Assembly (NCBI GenBank): GCA_013420905.1
Contig: JAAXNY010000005.1
Location: forward strand, 3,472,001 to 3,536,000
Direction of reading: 5' to 3'
Source of the DNA: Collybia mongolica
Lineage: Eukaryota > Basidiomycota > Agaricomycetes > Agaricales > Clitocybaceae
Length of the DNA: 64,000 nucleotides
Shown: positions 51,207 to 60,124 of the stretch, in pieces
Layout: each line of letters begins with the position of its first letter
Numbering within the stretch: the first letter of the stretch is position 1
Translations under genes and position numbers: made by a program
Notes under the pieces: model-generated
The model's input: the letters and a program-made list of their open reading frames with translations, nothing else
Databases searched by the model: none
Told to the model about the DNA's origin: nothing

Positions 51207-53594
51207 ATGTCCTTTACCTTCAACTGGCCCCGTTTCTCAGACCAGTTCCACTTTGATGCCATCCAGATGCTCAACACAGCCCTCAACAAGGGCAACAAAC
51301 CACCCATTATTGCAGACAAGATAGAGGTCGTTGAGCTCGAGATGGGTTCCCAGGTATGTCCGGCCAGGCCCTATCCTGAACGCAGTCAGTGACGTGCAGC
51401 AGCCCCCCGAGCTCGAGATTCGTGACATAGGGGACCTCACTGTCGATCAATTCAGAGGCATATTTCGTCTTACCTACTCTGGCGATGCCCACCTTGTCCT
51501 CAAGACAAAAGTCCAGGTATGCTGTCCATTTGTCATACAGCACATTCATCTCACAGCCTTCAGGCAAACCCCCTCAACCACAAGCAGCCCGACATCCACC
51601 TCATGGCTGGTTCCCGAGGCATGCTGGCTGCAAAGCAGCCCCTTGTCGTACCTATGCTCCTTCGCCTCTCCCATTTCAAGCTCAACTCCTACGTCGTTCT
51701 TGTTGTGTCCAAGCAAAAGGGTATTACCCTAGTCTTTAAGACCGACCCTTTACAGAACGTCGACATCAATTCTACTTTTGATTCCATTGCGGTCATCCAA
51801 AAATTCATCCAGCGCGAGATCGAAGGCCAGCTCCGTCAGATGTTTCGCGAAGACTTGCCTGGCATTATCCACCGTCTCTCCCAGCAGTGGGTAAAAGCCA
51901 AGGTGGAAGCGCCCTATCTCGAAAAACGCCCACCACCAGTCACGAGACATACATTCAATGATGCGAGGTCCTTTGCAGACACTAACCCTTCTGCCCCCCT
52001 ACTCAACGCGACAGCTTCCAATATCGGACTTCAACCTTTTCTTAGTCGTCAGCAGTCCCTGCGCTCTCTCAGACGTCCCCGTTCCGTGTCGGGTTCCTCG
52101 ATCGCCAGTGCAGGGCGTCATACCACGGCTTCCACATCCGCCATTCCCCGACATAAACCTACACCAGCTGCCTCTCCACCCGTTTCCTCCGAAGCAGTCT
52201 CATTCCCCGATCTCGAGAACTTTGACCCAACTTATGGCCTTCGACCCGAAGGTTTACCTACCAAAAGCGTCTTCCGCGGATTCAGCAGCCTTTTTACCCC
52301 TAATAAAGGCCTCGCAGATCTAGCCGAAGAACCAAGCGACCCAGATGACGACGACGATTATGATGAGTCGGCCTCATTTGACATGGTCAACTGGGACTAC
52401 ACCGTCCCCGACTCGGAGGCAACCCCCCCACCTAGTGTATATGACGACCGAGAAAGTGTTGCAGAGTACGAAACAATCCCAGCCGTCGGTGGCGGCACCA
52501 TAACTCGACCTCGGATATATCACTCACAGTCCCTTATTCAAACCACTCCTTCTAAATCAACACCTTCCCTTTTCCTTGGCAGCCACCACCCCCGATCCTC
52601 CTACGGTAGTATTGTCCCTCCTAGATCAGGATTTGCCACTCCGGGCCTCATTTCTCGCCATCAAAGCACCCTGCATAATCCTTATTTTGATTTTGCTCCA
52701 CCGCTCCAACAACGGTCCGCTAGCGCTAGAGCCTCCATATCTCACTTCTCCTCTGCACTTTCACCTGGATACCCCCGGCGTCCTGTCACGCCAGACAGCG
52801 TAGACACACAATCCTCACACTCGAGCAGTGGACACGCACAGTCCATGTCCACGCCCCCAACCGACCTACCCCTCCATGACGATTATGACGAGAACGATGA
52901 CTCTGCAGCGACCATCTACATGCGCCGTCCTCTTCACTCAGAACGCCGCTTCTCCGTTTCCTCTTCCACATCCAACAATCCCAACGCCAGCTCTCTCGAC
53001 AACGCCTTTCTCTCCTCCTCACACTTCCACTCCCACACCGCCAACCCACACAACTCTAGCGCGAACGGCGTCAACGCTACGCCGCGCAAGATTGTGCTCC
53101 GCCCCTCGCTCAATAACTCCATCCACCAGCTTTCCACCCTCAGTCACTCCAACCACACCCTCTCACCATACACGCGCTCGCTCGAGCACTTCACCGTGCG
53201 CAGCGTGCCTCCACGGTGTGTCGGGCCCTCAGGGCTCTCTGCGGCGTTCGAGCGGCAGCCGGTCAAGGCCAAGCGGAAGCGGACGCATCGGCTGGGTGGA
53301 CGGGGCGGCGGTACTGCTGGGGCCGGCCCAGACGCGGGAAAGGCGGGTGAGCGAATGGACAGAAAGACCTCCGCCGAGGGGGAGAGGGGCGCGCGCCCGT
53401 CTTCGGAGTTCGACATGGCGGATATGGATCGCTACTTCCGTTCCCACTCCCCTGCGTCCCCGTCCCGGCCCCCGCCCCCACTCCCACCATCATCAGTCAG
53501 CTCGGTTCCACTTAGTTCCGCAGCGCCTGGAGAGGGCCTCCGCCGCTCGTCGCACCTTCAGCATCTTCACAATCATCACAACCACCCTGCATGA
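51207..53594 (+). CDS. MDM34: ERMES subunit Mdm34
   Basis: Mdm34 is the outer-mitochondrial-membrane component of the ER-mitochondria encounter structure, transferring phospholipids through SMP domains. The ATG at 51207 begins [20 protein letters not shown], the typical Mdm34 N terminus. The SMP domain continues with [80 protein letters not shown] and [20 protein letters not shown]. Two short introns near the start join MGSQ/PPEL and KVQ/ANPL. The remaining roughly 500 residues are disordered, S/P/T-rich, with an acidic patch near 52340 ([10 protein letters not shown]) and a basic run near 53265 ([15 protein letters not shown]). TGA is at 53592-53594. Confidence 0.9.
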
Positions 53595-54186
53595 TGTTAT
53601 TTACGTTTACCAGTCCACATTTCACACTTCTTATTTGGCATGTTACATTTTACCTTACTAAAAACACATATATTCATATAGCAAAGCCACGAGTCCCTAC
53701 TGTTGCGCATCATTCTTATTCATCTTTTACCTTACTACTATCGTTATCTACCCATCTCCCCCTCCCCCCACCTTCATGGCACTTACGTTGACAGGACGAA
53801 ACTTAGATATCTGATCATGAACTCATACCGGAAATCAAAATCCCAATTCTAAAACGCAGTATGTATCATCTGTACCAGCATGTATGGTTTCCCATTCCCA
53901 TTAAACCCGGAGTCTCCACGAATTATCGCTTCGACAGAGAGGCTTTAGGCAGTAGAACATATCAATATACGTTTGTCATAATCATACAGCAGAGGACGTT
54001 GTCCCATACAAATAAAACACATGTCCGATGTTTTCCACACTAATACTTTTTCTTATTCGTCTTTTAATTTTAATTTAATTTATTATTAATATAAATAAGA
54101 AAATTCAGTTCATTAATTTTAGCTACAGCTAGAAACCCACATAAAGAAATTAATTAAAAATGTGTTGAACCATCTTTAAAAATAAA
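53595..54186. other. MDM34 3' region and AT-rich tract
   Basis: No gene is supported. From about 54040 to 54186 the sequence is strongly AT-rich (TTTTAATTTTAATTTAATTT and similar), unlike the rest of the window. It marks the boundary to the repeat region. Confidence 0.5.
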
Positions 54187-54283
54187 TAGTAGTTTAAAAT
54201 AAGTGAAGATGAACTGGTGAAGAGTCACGCAACGATAAACGGATGGCTTTGTAGGCGTGGGAAAAAACAACTCTTGTCTTCCT
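54187..54283 (+). repeat. 97-bp direct repeat, left copy
   Basis: It matches 63904-64000 in the same orientation with no mismatch that I can see, beginning TAGTAGTTTAAAATAAGTGA. The sequences before the two copies differ. The match may extend further, because the right copy is cut by the window end. Confidence 0.85.
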
Positions 54284-54383
54284 TCACGACGACAAAGCTC
54301 AGTATCGTGATTTTCTTCTCCCACCCACCCACTACCCTTTACCTATTACCTCTTATCTCTTTTCCTTCTCATCGTCTAGTGTT

Positions 54384-54529
54384 GGTTGGTTCATGTCAGG
54401 TTTTTGTACACCCTCCAATCTGCGCTCAAGAACTCCGGGGTCTCCCCCCGGCGGGGAAGAGCCGGGGGGAGACCCCAGAGTTCTTGAGCGCAGATTGGAG
54501 GGTGTACAAAAACCTGACACGAACCAACC
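54384..54529. repeat. 69-bp inverted repeat (hairpin) at the retrotransposon terminus
   Basis: 54384-54452 is complementary to 54461-54529 with two mismatches (near 54393 and 54435), leaving an 8-nt loop. It is the outer terminus of the left retrotransposon copy. The right copy ends with only one half of this hairpin (63764-63832). Inverted or split terminal repeats are typical of tyrosine-recombinase retrotransposons. Confidence 0.8.
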
Positions 54530-54629
54530 ATCCCAGAGCGCAGCTTATTACGGTCGTGTTAGGGCGACTACCCCAAAGAGATGTGTGAAGGGAGTTTAAG
54601 ATTTTTGAAAAGGGCAGAATAATGTATGG

Positions 54630-55865
54630 TTAACTAACAATCTTCGATTTTTCATATGCAATAAATGATGCTTGAAGTCGAAGCAATGTTGTGTTGTCGT
54701 CCTTGTTTAAGAACAAAGGTAGGATCTCTTGAATATTACGCCAATAACGAAGAAAGCTGGCTCGTGTTTTCCAACGACCTTTCACTGCCACAATCGCAGG
54801 TTCGATTCCCTGTAGTAGGAGTTCTGTGACATTGCCAATGCGAAAGGAGTGGCCGTGGAGAGTCTCTAAACCAGCAGTTGACCAGATGGCGTTACAAGCA
54901 TCCAAGAAGGAGTCACGGGTCCAAGCATTCCAGCTACCATCTGGTGTCTCATATGCGAAAAGGGGCGCATCATCCAGTACCGATGAGTTAACGTCCCGGT
55001 GCCATAAAAAGGCTTGGGTGGGGTTGCTGAGGTCATTGCGTGAGACTAGGCTAATGTCAGCGCCATCGAATCCTGTTGTTTTAGACCAGGGAATGTGGAA
55101 TGAGAGGAAGGGAACATTGGAGCGTGATATATCTTTTGAAACTGAAACACCTTTTTTGACGTGGTGCACAGGATCGTATACTCCTAGAGATGAGGGTACC
55201 ATCTCTCCCAGGCGGCATGTGCCCCAGAAAGTCGTTTCGGCTAGGGCGAGCATGGCAATGTCTTTTGAATTGGAAGGAGACAGTGCTAGTCGGAGTGCAT
55301 ACATGTGAGCCATAGTGACTGGTGATCGGAGAGGTCGTTTGCTATCTGGTGGTACTAGTTTCTTCACACCCTTTGTCAAGGTCCGTATCTGGTCAGTGGA
55401 ACCAAACCAAGGTGCCCCGTGTATGTTATGCCAGAAGTGGATTCCCGCCAGCCAGTTGTTTGCACAGTCTAATGAAACAGAACCAGCTGCGAATTCGGCC
55501 AGAAACATGGACAGTAAGTTACTAGAGGCAGGCATTCGGAGATCTTCGTCAACTTTGTATTTGTCAAAGAATTGCGAGAAACGAAGTAACCCGGCAGCAT
55601 ATGTTGAGCGTGTTTCAGGTGCAAGGCTTGCGAGAGCAACATCAATTAACCGTTCGTGTGACTCAACAGAGAATAGCACACTGTTGAAGGATTGGTGACG
55701 TAGGGAATAGGGAGTTGACCAACATGACAAACACAGTTTTGCAGGTATGGCAGGACGATGAGGTGAGGTATCAATGGTGTTCCCTTTTTTAGGTTTACGA
55801 AAAATGGTGGTGGGATGGGTGTGTTGGACAGGAGGAATGGGGAAGGTGCAGTCAAACGAATTCAT
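54630..55865 (-). CDS. Retrotransposon tyrosine recombinase, left copy
   Basis: An open frame of 411 codons from the ATG at 55865 (MNSFDCTFPIPPVQHTHPTT). The N-terminal half resembles a SAM-like core-binding domain (STYAAGLLRFSQFFDKYKVD). Catalytic-domain motifs are TTFWGTCRLGEM with the first arginine, LHGHSFRIGNVTELLLQGI with the H-x-x-R pair, KGRWKTRASFLRYWRNIQ with the final tryptophan/tyrosine region. The R..HxxR..Y set is thus complete. It would integrate the cDNA circle by site-specific recombination. The frame is intact and the protein is identical to that of the right copy. It also stays open upstream to 55895 without an ATG. Confidence 0.85.
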   Translation of the reverse strand: MNSFDCTFPIPPVQHTHPTTIFRKPKKGNTIDTSPHRPAIPAKLCLSCWSTPYSLRHQSFNSVLFSVESHERLIDVALASLAPETRSTYAAGLLRFSQFFDKYKVDEDLRMPASSNLLSMFLAEFAAGSVSLDCANNWLAGIHFWHNIHGAPWFGSTDQIRTLTKGVKKLVPPDSKRPLRSPVTMAHMYALRLALSPSNSKDIAMLALAETTFWGTCRLGEMVPSSLGVYDPVHHVKKGVSVSKDISRSNVPFLSFHIPWSKTTGFDGADISLVSRNDLSNPTQAFLWHRDVNSSVLDDAPLFAYETPDGSWNAWTRDSFLDACNAIWSTAGLETLHGHSFRIGNVTELLLQGIEPAIVAVKGRWKTRASFLRYWRNIQEILPLFLNKDDNTTLLRLQASFIAYEKSKIVS

Positions 55866-55996
55866 GTTGAACACAAGAGAGATGTTCGTGGTCAAGTATT
55901 AAATGGCTTAAAAATAGGGGAACAAGTGTTTCAAGAAGAACGACCCAAATCCGGCTAATTCTGATAGTGAAATCTTTAGGGGAATATTTATAGTAC

Positions 55997-58383
55997 CTAT
56001 TTGACTAAGAAGTATGGGGCAATTTCTTCTGGTAAAGATAAGGAAGAAAGGATCATGTCCACCTGTGCTCCCAGAACGCCGCGTGAGATGGGATCCGCCC
56101 GGTTTTCATCAGAAGGGACATAAAGTAGGGAGAAAGATATGTTAGCAGCGGCCATGATCACTCCTGTACGACGAATAGAAAGATTAGACTCAAAGTTGCG
56201 ACTGCGACCTTTGTCATGTGCACCAATAACACCTTGGTTGTCAGATCATAACAGAAGATGTGAATCGTGGTAACCGAGGTTACCTAAAAGCAAGGCGGCG
56301 AGCTCAACAGCTAGTGTCTCGAGCCATCCAATGTCACGACCATTAGACCTCCAGCGAGGTAAAAGTTTCCATCCTGCCCACTTGGTTCCGATTACAATCC
56401 CAATCCCCCAAGATGTGGAGGCGTCAACCCATAGGTCAATATCAAGGGGAGGTCCTTTTGGGGTCAGGTTTCGGATAGGAGCAGGGGAAGCAAGAGCCAC
56501 AGCCCAAGACCGAAGGGAAGAGATGACAGAAGGAGGAGGATAACGGGAAGCATGTGGATTAGGGGAGAACGAGGATGCAAATTGAGAGAGGGGTGGAAGG
56601 AAAGAACGCATGTCCAGGTATACAAATGTGAGGTGAGACAGGGATCCAAACAACTTCTGGATGTCCCTTAGAGTCATCCGGGCATGAGTGAACATGGCCA
56701 GTGCAGAGTCGACACGGCCTTTGTTTTTCAAGCGTTTTTCCTCCGAGATGGTTACAGAGCGGTCCTGCAGTGAAAAGGTGAAACCGACAAACTGAAAAAT
56801 AGGGGAGAAATCATGACCCTTCGATTTGTGCCATGGGACACCGAGGTGGGCGATGAGGTCAAGTGCAGACTGCCGATCGTAATCAAACATATAGTGTGAG
56901 AAGGGAGAGGGAAAGGACCCAGATGAGGAAGGGAGACGGAGAGTAACAATGTCGTCCACCCATTTTGCAAAAGGTCCAACATTTTTCCTTTTCCAGATTT
57001 CAATTACACCATCTGCAATTTCACCCTGGAGACCATGTGCCGAGGCAACACCAAAGGTGACGCAATGTTCGACAAAGAACCTGCCCCGATGGGTGACCGC
57101 CATTGCACGTTTGTGACTGGGGAGAACAGGTGTGGTGCGATATGCGGCCTCAATGTCCAGACCACACGCTTCCGCGCCATCAGGGGCCGAGGCAACCTTG
57201 AAGGGATACAGGTAAGTAAAAAGGTATCTGATTCAGCCTATGGTACAGGCGATGACAAGTACAAGACATGTCAATTAAGGAAGAATGGCCCAAAGGATAT
57301 AGAAGAAAAAGAGGGGCTCATTCGAAGTGTAAGAAAGGGAAGGCCACCAGAGGGCAAGGAAGGAAGGCCACCAGTAGGCAAGGAAGGAAAGCCCCAGAGA
57401 GCAAGGAAGGAAGTGTAGGTCAGGAAGAACATAACAACTATGATACTAAGATGTCTGAGAAGGGAGGGTGGCGAAAAAGGACATACAATGTCAGCGACAT
57501 CTGCAGCAGTAGTCCAGACGGTGGAGAAGTCATCCGAATTGATGAAGTCATTGACAGAGAACCCATCTTCATAAACCTTGGAAGAGTGTCGACAAACACG
57601 AATCTTGTCGGGTTGACCCAGTCCTCGTTTCTCGATAGCTAAAATGAAGGGAGTGGTGACAAATGTTTCGCCAAAGATAATGTCCATCTCTTCAAGAGAA
57701 AAGGGACCAGAAATGCGACCCAACTGGATCTCGTCGCAGAGGAAGGAATTGAGAAAGTCTTCATAACCCAGACATGAGAAATGGTTTGGGGGAGTGCGAG
57801 TGGTGGGAAAGTGAAAGGAGCCTTTTGTGATTGGGAAACCATGTCGAATGCGCTCTGCAAGAAACGGAAAATTATTTAATAAGCCCAGAGAAGAGAGCTC
57901 ATGTTCAAAGGCATCTGCGTGATAAGGTGTAACAATTTTAGACAGGACCTGCGACAATGCTTGCCGATCGACAGGAGAACGCAAGGGCAAAGTGATTAGA
58001 GTCTCCGCAGAAGGAGCACCGGTGTTTGAGAGTTGAGCCAGGGACGTGGCCACGACAGGCACGGTCCCCACCGAGGTTGAAGGATATGCACAATGTGACA
58101 TTGTGTTCGCGTGTAACGAGGGAAGTGGCGGACACTTTACAGAATGTTGGACTATTGTCGGGAAACTTGGAGGCTCTGCATTGTTGGAAGCGATGACCGG
58201 CGCGGGTACAAATGAGGCAACTCGAGACGCCGTTCCCACTCGAGGTGCCAAGATGAAAGGGCTTCGGAGAGGCAATACGGTCATATAATTTTGATGTGTG
58301 TGAGGAAGAAGAACGAGAGGACCAGCCACGGCCGCAGGAAGATGAAAAAGTCTGTCTCGAACGGTCAACAATGACTCGATCAC
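55997..58383 (-). CDS. Retrotransposon reverse transcriptase-RNase H, left copy, interrupted by a TGA
   Basis: The first segment (58383-57487) overlaps the gag end in another frame. It contains LSSLGLLNNFPFLAERIRHG, LGRISGPFSLEEMDIIFGE and RHSSKVYEDGFSVNDFINSD, the fingers and early palm of a DIRS-type RT. An intron-like interval at 57197-57486 separates ADI from VASAPDGAEACGLDIEAAYR. The palm continues with FVEHCVTFGVASAHGLQGEI and PFAKWVDDIVTLRLPSS, where the catalytic YxDD is WVDD. RNase H follows: LDIDLWVDASTSWGIGIVIG and ETLAVELAALLLG. A TGA at 56246-56248 interrupts the frame just before SDNQGVIGAHDKGRSRNFES, the third RNase H block. The frame then runs on to PEEIAPYFLVK and TAG at 55997. 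The same TGA is in the other copy. Confidence 0.75.
57197..57486 (-). other. Intron-like 290-bp interval inside the RT gene, left copy
   Basis: It has a GTATGT donor after GCTGACATT and a CTTCAAG acceptor before GTTGCCTCGGCC, joining the RT frame in phase 0. It contains two near-identical tandem units of CTTCCTTGCC(T/C)(A/T)CTGGTGGC type. The interval is partly open in the upstream frame but its translation (LPTGGLPSLPSGGLPFLTL) does not look like RT. The same interval is at 60807-61096 on the plus strand in the other copy. Confidence 0.65.
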
Positions 58384-59623
58384 TAATAAGTTCGTTTGTA
58401 AGTATGGTTAGGCGGATATTCTGAAATTTGAGATTGTATGACTCAGCCGAGAAGGCACAGGGGGCGTGAATGTACGCCTGGCGTACTTGGATGTCAAAGC
58501 GGCGGTAGGCAGTGAAGGATTCATGAAAGTCTGCTTGGGACTTGATCCACTTGTAATGACTGCTCCAACGTGGGATGGCATGAGTACCAGCACAATCTCC
58601 GAGAAAGGTACCATAATTCCCCCATGCTTCCTCCCACAGGCCTTGCGAGAGAGTCTCTTCATCACCGAACTGACCCACTTTCAGGAAAGACCTAGATTTT
58701 CCACCCAAGGGATCAGGACGTTTTGTGTAGATCAAATCCTCACCGTCAGTGAGCATCCTTCGCCAAGCACTGTTGGTGAATAGAGTTAAGGGCAAGTAGG
58801 CACCTTCATTCCGAAGAACAGATAACTGTAACAGAACCTGTCGGTATGTATCCATATAGTTAGAGGAGGGTGGGCCTTCGAGATTGTTGACAAAGGTATT
58901 CGAAGCTGAAATGATGGGGATGGGGGGAATGACAACAGCTGGAGGCATTGCAATGGATGGCGAGGGAATAGGTGCAGTGGGATGAGTTGGGCCTGGTTGT
59001 GACGGTAATGAAGAAGCGGTTGGAAGGTGAGAAGCTGTGTGAGACGGGCCGGACGTGGGGGATACATCCATTGCGGATGCCAATTGAGGGATCGAGATAG
59101 AGTTCGAGACGAGTATTCTCGAGGTAGGAGAGAGTTTGGTGATCAACGTGATAATATCATTAACTGAGGGCTGGGTGGTTGTATGTGCTCTTTGTGACCT
59201 TGATGCTGTACTGGAGGAGCCTGCGGTCCTGGAACTTGATGTAGCAGTGTTGGAGCTAGTAGCGTTTCCTGGAGAAGGTACCGACGAGAAACTTGGGGTA
59301 GGAGGAGAGATGACCGGAGAAGGGTCCAGGGATTGTGGCAAGAGAGCCTCTTCGGGGCCAAGACGAACCTTCTCGGATGTCCCAAGTTGATGTGATTGAG
59401 AATTCAACTTCGTGCGTATGTTGTTGCGTGCCACGATAGCAGCATTCAGAACATCTATAGTAGCTTTGCTCGATTTTGCGGTGACAAAGTAGGACCGCTG
59501 TGCGGCAGTCAAAGGTTTGTTGGGGTCCAACTTCTCGGCATTGTATGCTTGCAACTCAGCAGTGATCTCGGGAGGAGGAACATGGCCTTCGGTTCCATCA
59601 GTGCTACGAGACGAAGTAGGCAT
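57938..59623 (-). CDS. Retrotransposon gag-like protein with zinc knuckle, left copy
   Basis: An open frame of 561 codons from the ATG at 59623 (MPTSSRSTDGTEGHVPPPEI). After a helical segment (LTAAQRSYFVTAKSSKATID) comes a long S/T/P-rich linker. The structured part has YLPLTLFTNSAWRRMLTDGE and SSHYKWIKSQADFHESFTAY. It ends with a CX2CX4HX4C zinc knuckle (CLICTRAGHRFQQC) and a second related motif (CSFCGDSNHFALAFSC, CX2CX4HX5C). The knuckle and position 5' of RT identify it as gag. Its end overlaps the start of the RT frame by about 445 bp, suggesting frameshifting or an independent RT start. The right copy keeps only the C-terminal end. Confidence 0.75.
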   Translation of the reverse strand: MPTSSRSTDGTEGHVPPPEITAELQAYNAEKLDPNKPLTAAQRSYFVTAKSSKATIDVLNAAIVARNNIRTKLNSQSHQLGTSEKVRLGPEEALLPQSLDPSPVISPPTPSFSSVPSPGNATSSNTATSSSRTAGSSSTASRSQRAHTTTQPSVNDIITLITKLSPTSRILVSNSISIPQLASAMDVSPTSGPSHTASHLPTASSLPSQPGPTHPTAPIPSPSIAMPPAVVIPPIPIISASNTFVNNLEGPPSSNYMDTYRQVLLQLSVLRNEGAYLPLTLFTNSAWRRMLTDGEDLIYTKRPDPLGGKSRSFLKVGQFGDEETLSQGLWEEAWGNYGTFLGDCAGTHAIPRWSSHYKWIKSQADFHESFTAYRRFDIQVRQAYIHAPCAFSAESYNLKFQNIRLTILTNELISDRVIVDRSRQTFSSSCGRGWSSRSSSSHTSKLYDRIASPKPFHLGTSSGNGVSSCLICTRAGHRFQQCRASKFPDNSPTFCKVSATSLVTREHNVTLCISFNLGGDRACRGHVPGSTLKHRCSFCGDSNHFALAFSCRSASIVAGPV

Positions 59624-59658
59624 CGTAAAGGATATCCTGTCTGAGAGACGACAGGATC

Positions 59659-60124
59659 GTGTGGTGATTGGGGTGTGGGTCAGGCGTGCGACAAGCTCTT
59701 GGACCCAGCCGATACCTTGCATGCGAGCAACAGGAGATCCGAAGGCGGAACCATACCTTGAAGACAGTTAATGAACGTAGCTATAATGTAGCACAGGGAA
59801 ACCTCACCAGAAGCTTAGGTCAAGTCTATAAAAAGCAGGAAAAGTTTAATGCTTTCTCGCAGATGCACGTAGATGAGCAAGCTTACGCGTAGTTGAAGCC
59901 TTCCCATTCTTCCTCGGTAAACAGCTCGCAGTATTTGGAGTATCCAAGTGCCACAGTCTATAAGGAAGTTCAGATAGTGTTTCGCGGGGCGGGTCAGCCG
60001 GAAGTACCTCGTATGCACACATCTGCTGCATGGTGAAGACGTCTTCAATGCGAAGATTGAACCCCTTTATTTGGGGTTGTAGGCGTGTCTGCGCGTTCTT
60101 GAGGTATATGTCCACCCATCTTGC
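59659..60124 (-). pseudogene. Histidine acid phosphatase (phytase) gene fragment trapped between the retrotransposons
   Basis: Four exon pieces on the minus strand splice in phase. 60124-60008: ARWVDIYLKNAQTRLQPQ, KGFNLRIEDVFTMQQMCAYE. 59957-59887: TVALGYSKYCELFTEEEWEG, FNYA. 59825-59808: LDLSFW. From 59756: YGSAFGSPVARMQGIGWVQE, LVARLTHTPITT. Introns (59958-60007, 59826-59886, 59757-59807) are 50-61 nt with GT..AG ends. The protein matches the middle of fungal secreted phytase/histidine acid phosphatases, enzymes releasing phosphate from phytate. The N-terminal active-site RHGxRxP and C-terminal HD motifs are absent. Both ends stop where retrotransposon sequence begins, so the gene is interrupted or only a fragment was carried. 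Confidence 0.7.

Larger units (their letters stand above)
54384..59655 (-). mobile_element. Tyrosine-recombinase retrotransposon (DIRS/Ngaro class), left copy
   Basis: Reading on the minus strand from about 59655, the order is gag, RT-RNase H and tyrosine recombinase, then the hairpin terminus at 54384. Using a tyrosine recombinase instead of a DDE integrase, and having no LTRs, defines the DIRS-like order. I see no DAM-type methyltransferase domain, which fits Ngaro-like better than DIRS1-like elements. The stretch 54453-58169 is repeated in inverted orientation at 60124-63840. The 5' (right) end abuts a phytase gene fragment. Confidence 0.8.
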
